This document shows positions 6,482 to 13,991 of a DNA stretch of 26,356 nt, piece by piece; position 1 is the stretch's first letter; every line of letters starts with the position of its first letter. The notes beneath the pieces are model-generated. The model ran no database searches, was not told the origin of the DNA, and saw nothing but the letters and a program-made list of their open reading frames with translations. Position numbers and translations under genes: made by a program. The stretch is from assembly GCA_036269915.1 (NCBI GenBank), contig DATBDM010000254.1, positions 1 through 26,356 of the forward strand, given 5' to 3'. This DNA is from DATBDM01 sp036269915. Lineage in GTDB: Bacteria > Actinomycetota > Thermoleophilia > Solirubrobacterales > Solirubrobacteraceae.

Positions 6482-6756
6482 TCGTCCGGATCGCGACCGA
6501 GGACCAGTACCGGTTGCCCGACGAGGACGCTGCGCGGCTCAACGAGCTCGACAACGAGGCGGTCGCCGCGGTCGACGCGGATGACGAGGACCGCTTCCAC
6601 GAGGTCTTCGAGTCGATGCTCGAGCTGGTACGCCGCGACGGCCATCGGCTCGGCGACGACGAGATCGAGGAGTCCGACGTGATCATCCCGCCGCCCGACC
6701 TGAGCTTCGTCGAGGCGCAGGCGGAGTTCACCGGCGATGGGCTGATCCCGGACTAG
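6478..6756 (+). CDS. pspAA: PspA-associated protein PspAA
   Basis: A 92-residue acidic protein matching the PspAA domain, which is typically encoded next to pspA in actinobacteria, chloroflexi and some archaea. The N-terminus MIVRIATEDQYRLPDEDAARLNELD and the closing LSFVEAQAEFTGDGLIPD are characteristic. It has no membrane segment and is thought to be a small adaptor of the PspA response; its biochemistry is unclear. The GTG start overlaps the pspA stop by 4 nt. Its TAG stop overlaps the stop of the convergent gene on the opposite strand within CTAG at 6753-6756. Confidence 0.88.
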   Translation: MIVRIATEDQYRLPDEDAARLNELDNEAVAAVDADDEDRFHEVFESMLELVRRDGHRLGDDEIEESDVIIPPPDLSFVEAQAEFTGDGLIPD

Positions 6757-7724
6757 CGTCGCAGCACGAGGCGCCGCGTGACGACCTGCCGCCCGCGCGC
6801 CGACGTGACGCGGGCGGTGATGTAGAGGCTCGCGCCCCGCTTCGTGTGCAGCGCCGCGGCCGCACGGCGGGCCGCGCGCGGCGTCAGGCGCAGGGGCAGG
6901 GTGCGTCGCGCACCGGCGCGGAGCTTGGTGACCTTGGCCCGGTGCAGCACGGTGCGCGCGAGCAGCGTCTTCGCCCGCTTGCGTCCCTTCGGGGCGGTCT
7001 GCAACTTCGCCCCGAAGCGCACGGTGCAGCCGATCGTGCAGCGGGCGCCGAGCTTCACGCGGCCGCGGGCGACGCGCTGGCGGTGGCGCGCCGAGAGCGA
7101 GAGGACCCGGGCGGCGGGCACCGGCGTGCCGCCACCGGGCGCGGGCGTCGGCGTGGGGACCACGGTGGGGGTGGGCGCGACGGTGGGTGCGGCCGTCGCC
7201 GTCGGCGCGACGGACACGGCGCCCCACGTCCAGTCCATGCGCACGGACGCGCCCTGCAGCGTGTTGTCGCTCGCCGCCGGCAGCGTCGCGGTGAGCCGCA
7301 ACACCCGGGTGCGGCCGGCGACGAGACGGCCGATCGGCAGCTGCGTGAGGCCGGCGAGCGGCCCGTCGGACAGCACCACCGGAGTACCGGTCACATCCTC
7401 GACGCGCAGTCGCAGCGCCTGCGAGAGCCGGCCACCGCCCGTGCCGGGCACGTCGGCGACGCCGGTCTGCGCCAGCTCGACGAGCCCGTCGGCGTCGCCG
7501 GTGTTGGCGAGCCGGACCGTGCCGCTCGCCGAGGCGCCGGGAACGAGGTGGTCGGCGAGGAGCGTCGCGGTCCCGTCGTGGTCGGACGCGAGCCGGACCG
7601 CCCCCGTGACCGACACCGCGTCGATCTGGGCGGGCTGGGCGCGGGCGAGGGCGGCCACGGCCGCCCAGGCGACCAGCGCGGCGACCGCGGCGATGGCCAG
7701 CCGCGCCTGCAGGGTGCCGGGCAT
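6753..7724 (-). CDS. Secreted TasA-like protein with basic C-terminal domain
   Basis: A 323-residue exported protein, third gene of a TasA/SipW cassette. Residues 8-28 form a signal peptide or membrane anchor (LAIAAVAALVAWAAVAALARA). Residues about 35-170 resemble the TasA/camelysin beta-sandwich: VPGASASGTVRLANTGDADG is the counterpart of KPGDTVTGTVTVSNTGNVDG in the 191-residue neighbour, and MDWTW (163-167) matches its MDFTW. A Pro/Thr/Val linker (173-203) follows. The C-terminal 120 residues are very basic, with a Cys pair in CTIGC (229 and 233) and many Arg/Lys. Compared with ordinary TasA/CalY proteins, the linker and basic domain are extra; they could bind the cell wall or other polymers. 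The ATG at 7724 is 3 nt after the sipW stop. The overall function is inferred. Confidence 0.75.
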   Translation of the reverse strand: MPGTLQARLAIAAVAALVAWAAVAALARAQPAQIDAVSVTGAVRLASDHDGTATLLADHLVPGASASGTVRLANTGDADGLVELAQTGVADVPGTGGGRLSQALRLRVEDVTGTPVVLSDGPLAGLTQLPIGRLVAGRTRVLRLTATLPAASDNTLQGASVRMDWTWGAVSVAPTATAAPTVAPTPTVVPTPTPAPGGGTPVPAARVLSLSARHRQRVARGRVKLGARCTIGCTVRFGAKLQTAPKGRKRAKTLLARTVLHRAKVTKLRAGARRTLPLRLTPRAARRAAAALHTKRGASLYITARVTSARGRQVVTRRLVLRR

Positions 7725-7727
7725 GCC

Positions 7728-8297
7728 CTAGGCCTCCGTGGCCGCCTGGTCGCGCAGGATCGCGCCGCCCTCGCGCCATACGGCGGCGATGGTCCAGAAG
7801 GCCAGCACGAACGCCGGGACCGCCACGAGCCAGACGCGCAGGCCCGGCCGGCTCATCGCGATGAACGGCCAGCCCGCGTAGGGGATCGAGAACCGCACCC
7901 GCGCCTGCGTCGCGTGCGGAAGGGTGAACGTCGCCGGGTCGGCGACCGCGTTGTTGTCGCCCTTGGTGCGGTAGCGCCGCTCGCCGCCACGGACGGCGAT
8001 CGAGACGATGCGGTGGCTCAGCTGGTGGTCCGCGCCCGGGGGGACGTACGTGATGACGTCGCCGACGTGGAGGTCGGCGACAGGGACCGTCTCGTCGAAG
8101 ATCAGCGAGCCGCGGTGGATCGACGGCTGCATCGAGACGCCGGTGAGGACGTAGCGATGGAGGCCGAGCAGCGTGGGCGCGAAGCCCGCCGCCAGGACGA
8201 CGACGACGGCGACGAGCACGACCCGACCGAGCCCGCCGGCGGCCAGGGACGCCAGCCGGAGGGCTCGGTTCGGGTTCGCGCGGCGGGCCGCGTTCAT
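7728..8297 (-). CDS. sipW: SipW-type (archaeal/ER-like) signal peptidase I
   Basis: A 189-residue membrane signal peptidase. It has a transmembrane segment at about 25-45 (RVVLVAVVVVLAAGFAPTLLG) and a second one near 154-172 (WLVAVPAFVLAFWTIAAVW). The catalytic box GVSMQPS places the nucleophile at Ser55. In box D the usual Lys is replaced by His: LSHRIVSI, His95. This Ser-His arrangement defines the SipW/ER type. The GDNN box (113-116) is present. In Bacillus, SipW specifically processes TasA and TapA; here it lies between two TasA-like genes, so they are the natural substrates. The ATG at 8297 is 32 nt after the upstream stop; no Shine-Dalgarno is strong. Confidence 0.92.
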   Translation of the reverse strand: MNAARRANPNRALRLASLAAGGLGRVVLVAVVVVLAAGFAPTLLGLHRYVLTGVSMQPSIHRGSLIFDETVPVADLHVGDVITYVPPGADHQLSHRIVSIAVRGGERRYRTKGDNNAVADPATFTLPHATQARVRFSIPYAGWPFIAMSRPGLRVWLVAVPAFVLAFWTIAAVWREGGAILRDQAATEA

Positions 8298-8329
8298 GAT
8301 GTCCGTCAGTCCCGCGGCGATGAGCCGGA

Positions 8330-8905
8330 TCAGGCCTGCGTCGCGCTCCAGGTGAAGTCCATCGAGACGCCCGAGGACATGTAGGCGTTGTCGCCGGTGA
8401 GGCCGGTCGGCCACGTCACCGTGAAGCGGTACTTGTGGTTGCTGTTGCCGACCCAGGTCCCGAGCGAGACCGGGCTGGTGCCGACGCTCGAGATCGGCGT
8501 CTCGGCGATCGCCGTGGCGGTCACGGCGTCGGTCGAGTCGAGCGCCTCGACCTTCAGGTGCAGCCGGCTGGAGAGGTCCGAGCCGGTGCCGGAGAGCGAC
8601 GGCGCGGCCATCGAGAGGTTGAAGTCGCCGTCGACGTTGCCCGTGTTGGAGACGGTGACCGTGCCGGTCACGGTGTCGCCGGGCTTCATGTTGTCGGCGT
8701 GGAAGATGGCGCCTTCGGTGCCATTGTTCTTCTTGTCGTTGTTCACCGTCAGCGCGCCGGCGGTGATCATGTTGCCCGGGGAGGCGGTCTGCGAGGTGAA
8801 GCTCGCGCCCGAGCCGACGGCGAGACCGCCGGCGACGAGGAGCATGAGCAGGGCGCCCATCAGCTTGCGCGGAGAAGCGGCCCAGACGGCAGCAAAGCGC
8901 TGCAT
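8330..8905 (-). CDS. TasA/CalY (camelysin)-like secreted protein
   Basis: A 191-residue secreted protein. The SipW-type signal peptide is clear: PRKLMGALLMLLVAGGLAVGSGASFTSQTA (residues 12-41), with RK before and ASFTSQTA after the hydrophobic core. The mature part is a predicted all-beta domain with KPGDTVTGTVTVSNTGNVDG and ends in the hallmark MDFTW. In Bacillus, TasA forms extracellular biofilm fibres and CalY acts as a metalloprotease or fibre component; a fibre or surface role here is inferred. AAGGAA lies 8 nt before the ATG at 8905. It is the first gene of the minus-strand cassette, followed after 32 nt by sipW. Confidence 0.85.
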   Translation of the reverse strand: MQRFAAVWAASPRKLMGALLMLLVAGGLAVGSGASFTSQTASPGNMITAGALTVNNDKKNNGTEGAIFHADNMKPGDTVTGTVTVSNTGNVDGDFNLSMAAPSLSGTGSDLSSRLHLKVEALDSTDAVTATAIAETPISSVGTSPVSLGTWVGNSNHKYRFTVTWPTGLTGDNAYMSSGVSMDFTWSATQA

Positions 8906-8990
8906 GTGTGGTTCCTTTCGACTGGTTCACTCCCCGGGACTGATGGGTGCCGCGGAGTCGGTGAAGCAGGTATCGACGCCCCGAGCGGCG

Positions 8991-8996
8991 ACTTTA
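8991..8996 (-). promoter_or_regulatory. Candidate -10 hexamer of the TasA/SipW cassette
   Basis: TAAAGT on the minus strand in the 146-nt gap before the TasA-like gene. It would leave a leader of about 78 nt carrying the Shine-Dalgarno. No convincing -35. Confidence 0.3.
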
Positions 8997-9051
8997 GGAA
9001 CGGCCCTCGAACACTTGTCCAGCGCGGCCGGATGGGGCGCTCACCCCAGGG

Positions 9052-9624
9052 CTAGATCGGAATGCCCCAGAGCGGGAACCAGCGCTCGAGCTCGGCCTCG
9101 ACCGGGAGCTCGGCGCCGATCTGCGCCTTCAGCCGCAGCTCGCGCTCGTTGTCGCGCTGCTGCGCGCCGCCGGCGGGCACGAAGGGATAGAACGCGCCGC
9201 GCTTGTAGTTGTAGATCCAGTAGACCGGCTTGTCGCCGGCGTCGCGGAACGAGAACACCGCGCAGAGGATCCGCTCGCCGTAGCCGCCGCCCTGCAACGC
9301 GCCAGAGACCGCGTTGATGCCGACGACGAGGTCCTCGAAGTCCTCGTCGGCGAGCACCATCCAGCGGTAGCCGTAGTCGTCGTCGGTGCGCTCCACGGTC
9401 GTGCCCGCGTCGGAGCCCGTGCCGCGCACGACCTCCTCCATGTCGCGCACGATCCCGTCGAAGTCCGCGGTGGCGAGCGGCTGGAAGACGATCGCCGCCT
9501 TGCCGGAGCTGCGCAGCTCGAGCGTCATGTCGAGCGTCACGTACGCGGTGCTCATCGCGAACAGCCGGTCGGGTGCCGGCTGCGCGAGCGCGCGCTTGCC
9601 GCGCAGGATGTCGAGCAGGCCCAT
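9052..9624 (-). CDS. pspAB: PspA-associated protein PspAB
   Basis: A 190-residue protein of the PspAB family, usually found next to htpX in actinobacteria. The start MGLLDILRGKRALAQPAPDRLFAMSTAYVTL has the typical short helix, then a DRLFAM-like segment leading into strands. The middle shows DYGYRWMVLADEDFEDLVVGIN and the end RWFPLWGIPI, both recognisable for the family. It has no signal peptide or membrane segment, so it is cytoplasmic. It follows htpX after 11 nt and is presumably a partner in HtpX-dependent membrane-protein quality control. No catalytic motif is apparent. Confidence 0.85.
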   Translation of the reverse strand: MGLLDILRGKRALAQPAPDRLFAMSTAYVTLDMTLELRSSGKAAIVFQPLATADFDGIVRDMEEVVRGTGSDAGTTVERTDDDYGYRWMVLADEDFEDLVVGINAVSGALQGGGYGERILCAVFSFRDAGDKPVYWIYNYKRGAFYPFVPAGGAQQRDNERELRLKAQIGAELPVEAELERWFPLWGIPI

Positions 9625-9635
9625 GGCCCTGAAGG

Positions 9636-10547
9636 CTACGCCGCCGTGCCCTGCAGCTGCGACTCGAGGCGACCCAGCGCCGCGATGCGCTTCTCGAGCG
9701 GCGGGTGCGTCGAGAAGAGGCCGGCCAGCGCCTTGCCCGTCTTCGGCGGGAAGATGTAGAAGGCCGAGAGCTCGCTCGACGCGCGCAGGTCACGCGCCGG
9801 GATCCGCTCCATGCCGCCGGAGATCTTCACGAGCGCCGATGCGAGCGCGCTCGGCCGCCCGGTGATGATCGCGGCGCCGCGATCGGCCGCGAACTCGCGG
9901 TAGCGCGACAGCGCCTGCATCAAGAAGAACGAGATGACGTAGACGCCGATCGAGACGAGGAACAGCACGAGGAAGCTCGGGTTGTCGTCGTCGTCGGAGG
10001 CCCCGCCGCCGAAGAAGAAGCCGAACTGGACGATGTAGGCGGCGATCGTCGCGAAGAACGAGGCGAGCGTCATGACCAGCACGTCGCGGTTGGCGACGTG
10101 GGTCAGCTCATGCGCGAGCACGCCCTCGAGCTCGGCGGGGGAGAGCAGATCCATGATGCCGGTGGTCGCGCAGACGGTCGCGCTCTTGGGCGAGCGGCCG
10201 AGCGCGAAGGCGTTCGGCATGCGCGTGTTGGCGACGGCGACCTTGGGCTTGGGCAGGTCGGCCTGCACGCAGAGGCGGTCGATGATCGCGTGCAGCTGTG
10301 GGGCCTCGGACGGGCTCACCTCGCGGGCGCCCATCGCGGCCAGCGCGAGCTTGTCGGACGCGAACAGGTTCAGCAGCGCGAGGCCGCCGGCGATGATCGC
10401 CACGCCGAGCCCGTTGACGCCGACGGCGATCAGCGCGACCACGAGGATCACGTAGAGAAGGCCGAGGAGGAACAGCGTGAAGGTCATCCGGATCTGGAGT
10501 CCGGTGTCCTTGCCGAATGAGGTAGGTCGAGGCATCGCGGTTCTCAT
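9636..10547 (-). CDS. htpX: HtpX family membrane metalloprotease
   Basis: A 303-residue M48 zinc protease of the inner membrane that degrades misfolded or damaged membrane proteins. Two N-terminal membrane helices lie at about 22-42 and 47-62. The zinc motif HELTH is at 146-150, with the third ligand Glu218 in LSRYREFAAD. Two more hydrophobic segments surround a DDDD-containing loop (about 185-188). Length is normal. The start is ATG at 10547, with another in-frame ATG at 10535; neither has a convincing Shine-Dalgarno. Co-transcribed with pspAB. Proximity to pspA-pspAA supports a common membrane-stress role. Confidence 0.95.
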   Translation of the reverse strand: MRTAMPRPTSFGKDTGLQIRMTFTLFLLGLLYVILVVALIAVGVNGLGVAIIAGGLALLNLFASDKLALAAMGAREVSPSEAPQLHAIIDRLCVQADLPKPKVAVANTRMPNAFALGRSPKSATVCATTGIMDLLSPAELEGVLAHELTHVANRDVLVMTLASFFATIAAYIVQFGFFFGGGASDDDDNPSFLVLFLVSIGVYVISFFLMQALSRYREFAADRGAAIITGRPSALASALVKISGGMERIPARDLRASSELSAFYIFPPKTGKALAGLFSTHPPLEKRIAALGRLESQLQGTAA

Positions 10548-10683
10548 TTTCGCATGCTCACAGCGCCCTTGAGCAACTTCTTACCTTTGATGAGCGGCGA
10601 TCGAGCCCCGGGCAAGAAGTCCTGCAAACTGCACGATCCGTTGCACCGGACGCTCATGAATGCGCGAGAGCGGGCCCGTCGCC

Positions 10684-10689
10684 TAGCAT
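10684..10689 (+). promoter_or_regulatory. Candidate -10 hexamer of the M23 peptidase gene
   Basis: TAGCAT, exactly 10 nt before the ATG at 10700. It overlaps the alternative ATG at 10688, which argues for the 10700 start. The rest of the 140-nt gap to htpX shows only a weak 7-bp inverted repeat (10576-10582 with 10614-10620). Confidence 0.5.
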
Positions 10690-10699
10690 GGCCCGCCGC

Positions 10700-11923
10700 A
10701 TGGCCTCTCGCGTTCGCGTCCTGCTGGCCGCGGCGGCAGTACCCCTGCTGCTGTGGCTCGTCCTGCCCATGGTCTCCAACGGCGCCTCGTCGTCGACGAT
10801 CCAGCACCGGATCACGTCGAAGCAGGCCCAGATCCGCGCGAAGAAGGGCCACGAACAGGTCCTGTCGACCGACATCGCCGCCTACACGAGCCATATCAAC
10901 GCGCTCGAAGGCGACATCACCGTGCTGCAGGGCCGGCAGGTCCGGCTGCAGTCCGACCTCGACGCCAAGCGACTCCAGCTGGCCAAGATCCAGGGAGACC
11001 TGCGCGCCGAGCGGCTGCGGCTGATCCGGCTCAAGGCCAAGCTCGCCGAGGCCAAGCGTCAGCTCGCCGCCCGCCTGGTCCAGCTCTACAAGTCAGACCG
11101 CGCGGACATCGTCACCGTCGTGCTCAACGCCCACGGCATGCAGGACCTGATCGAGTCGGCCGACTTCATGCGCCGGATCTCCGACCAGGACGGCCGGATC
11201 CTCGACCGCGTCAAGATCGCCAAGGCGGAGTCCGAGCAGTCCGCCGCGCACCTCGCCAAGCTCGAGAAGCAGGCGCAGGCGATCGCGCTCTCGATCCAGC
11301 AACGCCGCGACGAGGTCATCCGCGTCAAGGGCCAGCTCGTCGAGCGCCAGCAGGTCGCCCAGCGCGCCCGGGCCGACAAGGCCGGCGCGCTGGCCAGCAC
11401 CCGCAGCCAGCGCCACCACCTCGAGGACGACGTCGCCGCGCTCCAGCGCCAGCAGCAGCGGATCGCCGCGCGCATCCAGGCCGCGGCCGCGCGTGCCGCG
11501 GGCGGCGCCGCGACCGGCCCCGCCGGCCCGATCCGCCAGGGCTCGGGCGGCCTGATCTGGCCGGTCAACGGCCCGATCACCTCGCCGTTCTGCGAGTCGC
11601 GCGCCTGGGAGTCCTGCCATCCCGGCATCGACATCGGCGTGCCGTCCGGCACGCCGATCCGCGCCGCCGCGGCCGGTCGCGTCGTGCTCATGCAGGGCGA
11701 GGCGTCCTCCGGCGGCTACGGCAACTTCACCTGCATCCAGCACTCGGCGACGATGTCCACGTGCTACGCGCACCAGTCGCGCTTCGCGACCTCGATGGGC
11801 GCGAGCGTCAGCCAGGGCCAGGTCATCGGCTACACGGGCTGCACGGGCCGCTGCTTCGGCCCGCACCTGCACTTCGAGGTGCGGATCAACGGCTCGGTGG
11901 TCAACCCGATGAACTACTTGTAG
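10700..11923 (+). CDS. Coiled-coil M23 (LytM-type) peptidoglycan peptidase
   Basis: A 407-residue exported peptidase of the EnvC/PcsB/M23 type. Residues about 5-28 are a signal or anchor segment (RVLLAAAAVPLLLWLVLPMV). A long charged coiled coil follows (about 35-260), the usual regulatory region. The last 120 residues are the LytM zinc domain: HPGID (His307, Asp311) and HLH (His389, His391). Such enzymes cut peptidoglycan cross-bridges during division and growth. The peptidase domain contains six cysteines (in FCES, ESCH, FTCI, STCY and GCTGRC), probably forming disulfides outside the membrane. An alternative ATG lies at 10688, but a TAGCAT hexamer overlaps it, so 10700 is preferred. The lgt gene follows after 24 nt. 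Confidence 0.92.
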   Translation: MASRVRVLLAAAAVPLLLWLVLPMVSNGASSSTIQHRITSKQAQIRAKKGHEQVLSTDIAAYTSHINALEGDITVLQGRQVRLQSDLDAKRLQLAKIQGDLRAERLRLIRLKAKLAEAKRQLAARLVQLYKSDRADIVTVVLNAHGMQDLIESADFMRRISDQDGRILDRVKIAKAESEQSAAHLAKLEKQAQAIALSIQQRRDEVIRVKGQLVERQQVAQRARADKAGALASTRSQRHHLEDDVAALQRQQQRIAARIQAAAARAAGGAATGPAGPIRQGSGGLIWPVNGPITSPFCESRAWESCHPGIDIGVPSGTPIRAAAAGRVVLMQGEASSGGYGNFTCIQHSATMSTCYAHQSRFATSMGASVSQGQVIGYTGCTGRCFGPHLHFEVRINGSVVNPMNYL

Positions 11924-11932
11924 AGGCGCCCG

Positions 11933-11938
11933 TACCCT
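11933..11938 (+). promoter_or_regulatory. Candidate -10 hexamer of lgt
   Basis: TACCCT, 9 nt before the lgt ATG, just after the M23 peptidase stop. This could start a transcript for lgt and the aspartate-pathway genes. Confidence 0.45.
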
Positions 11939-11947
11939 TGGGGTGAA

Positions 11948-12718
11948 ATGCACCCCGAGTTCCATCTCCTCGGCATCACCATCCAGGCCTTCGGGCTCGC
12001 GATGGCGGTCGGGTTCGTGATCGCCGGGGTCGCCGCGGGGCGCTACCTGGTCGAGCTCGGGCGGCCGGTCGACTGGGCCTACGAGATGGTCTTCGCGGCG
12101 CTGATCGGCGGGCTCGTCGGCGCACGGCTCTGGTGGGTGGTCGAGAACTGGTCGCAGGCCAGGGGCGACGTGCTCGGCTCGCTGTTCTCCGGCACCGGCC
12201 TGGTCTGGTACGGCGGGGCGATCGGCGGCGCGCTGTGCGTGCTCGCCTGGGCGCGCTGGCGCGGCGTCCTCGACCTGCGCACGCTGGACGTCGCGGCCGT
12301 GCCGCTCGCGGCCGGCTACGCGATGGGACGGGTGGGCTGCCAGCTCGCAGGCGACGGCGACTACGGCAAGGCCTGGGACGGCCCGTGGGCGATGGCCTAT
12401 CCGCACGGCACCGTCCCCACGACCACGCCGGTGCACCCGACGCCGGTCTACGAGACGCTGGCGATGGGGCTCGTGGCGGTCTGGCTCTGGCGCCACCGCC
12501 ACGCGTGGCGGCCCGGCACGCTGTTCGCGGCCTACCTCGTGCTGGCCGGCGTCGAGCGCTTCCTGGTCGAGTTCCTGCGTCGCAACCCGGTCGAGTGGCT
12601 CGGCCTCACCCAGCCGCAGCTGCTGTCGGTGGCGATGATCGCCGGCGGCACCGCATGGCTCTACGCGCTGCGCCGCCCCGGCGCGCGGGTCACCGGCCGC
12701 GCGACCGCGCGGGCCTGA
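11948..12718 (+). CDS. lgt: Prolipoprotein diacylglyceryl transferase
   Basis: A 256-residue polytopic membrane enzyme that transfers diacylglycerol from phosphatidylglycerol to the lipobox cysteine of prolipoproteins. Several hydrophobic helices are visible (about 10-30, 45-63, 85-102, 113-126). The Lgt signature is GYAMGRVGCQLAGDGDYG (123-140) with the key Arg128. The usual GRxGNFIN is modified here: Cys-Gln-Leu-Ala replaces Asn-Phe-Ile-Asn. Downstream VHPTPVYE and ERFLVEFLR are typical. Two lipobox lipoproteins in this window (3009-4223 and 20194-20766) are expected substrates. lysA starts 4 nt after the stop. Confidence 0.9.
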   Translation: MHPEFHLLGITIQAFGLAMAVGFVIAGVAAGRYLVELGRPVDWAYEMVFAALIGGLVGARLWWVVENWSQARGDVLGSLFSGTGLVWYGGAIGGALCVLAWARWRGVLDLRTLDVAAVPLAAGYAMGRVGCQLAGDGDYGKAWDGPWAMAYPHGTVPTTTPVHPTPVYETLAMGLVAVWLWRHRHAWRPGTLFAAYLVLAGVERFLVEFLRRNPVEWLGLTQPQLLSVAMIAGGTAWLYALRRPGARVTGRATARA

Positions 12719-12722
12719 TGCG

Positions 12723-13991
12723 ATGATCACGCGCCGAATGGCGCTCGCCACGGCCGACCTGTACCCCGCGGACTCCTCGCTGGTCGAGGCCCGCCTCGCG
12801 ATCGGCGGCTGCGACGCCGTCGCCCTCGCCGAGCGCTTCGGCACGCCCGCGTACGTCCTCGCCGAGCGCGACCTGCGCGAGCGCGCCCGGGCGGCGGCCG
12901 GCGCGCTGGCCGAGCACCACGACGGACCCGGCCGGATCGTCTTCGCCTCCAAGGCGCTGCCCTGCACCGCCGTGCTGCGGATCTTCGCCGAGGAGGGCCT
13001 GGGCTGCGACGTCGCGTCGGGCGGCGAGCTGCACCTCGCGCTGCGCGCCGGCTTCGACCCGGCCGTGCTCTACCTGCACGGCAACGCGAAGTCCGACGCG
13101 GAGCTCGCGCAGGCGCTCGACGCGGGCGTCGGCACGATCGTGCTCGACCATCCCGCGGAGGCCGAGCGGCTCGATGCGCTCGTCGGCGCGGGTCGCCGCC
13201 AGCGCGTGCTCGTGCGCGTCACGCCCGGGGTCGACGCCGACACCCACGCCTCGATCCTCACCGGCCAGGCCGGTTCGAAGTTCGGCATGCCGCCCGCCGC
13301 CGCGGCCGAGCTGCTGGCCCGCGACTGGGCGAACCTCGAGCTCGCCGGACTGCACATGCACATCGGCTCGCAGCTGTTCGCGCCCGACCCGTGGCGCCGC
13401 GCCGCGGAGGCGCTCGCGCCGCTCGGGCGCTTCGCGACCTACGACCTCGGCGGCGGCCTCGGCGTCCCCTACACGCGCGAGGATCGCTCGACCGACCTCG
13501 CCGCCTGGATCGCCGGCATGGCCCAGGTCGCGCGCGATGCCTTCGGGAGCGGCTTCGAGCTCGTGCTCGAGCCCGGCCGCGCGCTCGTCGCCCAGGCCGG
13601 CGTGACGCTCTACCGCGTCGAGGCGGTCAAGCCCGGCGCCGTCGGCGAGCAGATCGTCGCCGTCGACGGCGGGATGTCCGACAACCTGCGCCCGATGCTC
13701 TACGGCGCCCCCTACGAGGCGGCGCTCGCCGACCGCGCGGGCGAGGACGACCTCTGCCAGGTCGTCGGCAAGCATTGCGAGTCCGGCGACGTGCTGGTGC
13801 GCGACGCGCGGCTGCCCGGTCCCCGCCGCGGCGACGTGCTCGTCGTCCCGGTGACCGGTGCCTACGGGCACGCGATGGCCAACAACTACAACGGCGTCCC
13901 GCGCCCGCCGGTCGTGCTCTGCCGCGACGGCGAGGCGCGCCTGGCGGTGCGTCGCGAGACCTACGAGGACCTGCATGCCCGAGACGCCTGA
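12723..13991 (+). CDS. lysA: Diaminopimelate decarboxylase
   Basis: A 422-residue PLP enzyme of fold type III that decarboxylates meso-diaminopimelate to L-lysine, the last step of lysine synthesis. The PLP lysine is Lys77 in VFASKALP. Further motifs are LHMHIGSQ, YDLGGGLGVPY, the glycine loop near EPGRALVAQAG, the KHCESGD catalytic cysteine region, and GAYGHAMANNYNGVPRP with the PLP-contacting Tyr. The ATG at 12723 is 4 nt after lgt. The end overlaps hom by 17 nt. lysA-hom-thrC-thrB is a known actinobacterial order. Confidence 0.96.
   Translation: MITRRMALATADLYPADSSLVEARLAIGGCDAVALAERFGTPAYVLAERDLRERARAAAGALAEHHDGPGRIVFASKALPCTAVLRIFAEEGLGCDVASGGELHLALRAGFDPAVLYLHGNAKSDAELAQALDAGVGTIVLDHPAEAERLDALVGAGRRQRVLVRVTPGVDADTHASILTGQAGSKFGMPPAAAAELLARDWANLELAGLHMHIGSQLFAPDPWRRAAEALAPLGRFATYDLGGGLGVPYTREDRSTDLAAWIAGMAQVARDAFGSGFELVLEPGRALVAQAGVTLYRVEAVKPGAVGEQIVAVDGGMSDNLRPMLYGAPYEAALADRAGEDDLCQVVGKHCESGDVLVRDARLPGPRRGDVLVVPVTGAYGHAMANNYNGVPRPPVVLCRDGEARLAVRRETYEDLHARDA

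Noticed and set aside
10576..10620. Weak inverted repeat ACTTCTT/AAGAAGT upstream of the M23 peptidase
   Set aside because: Only 7 bp with a 31-nt loop. No riboswitch blocks like those at 4390-4520 were found, so no regulatory call was made.
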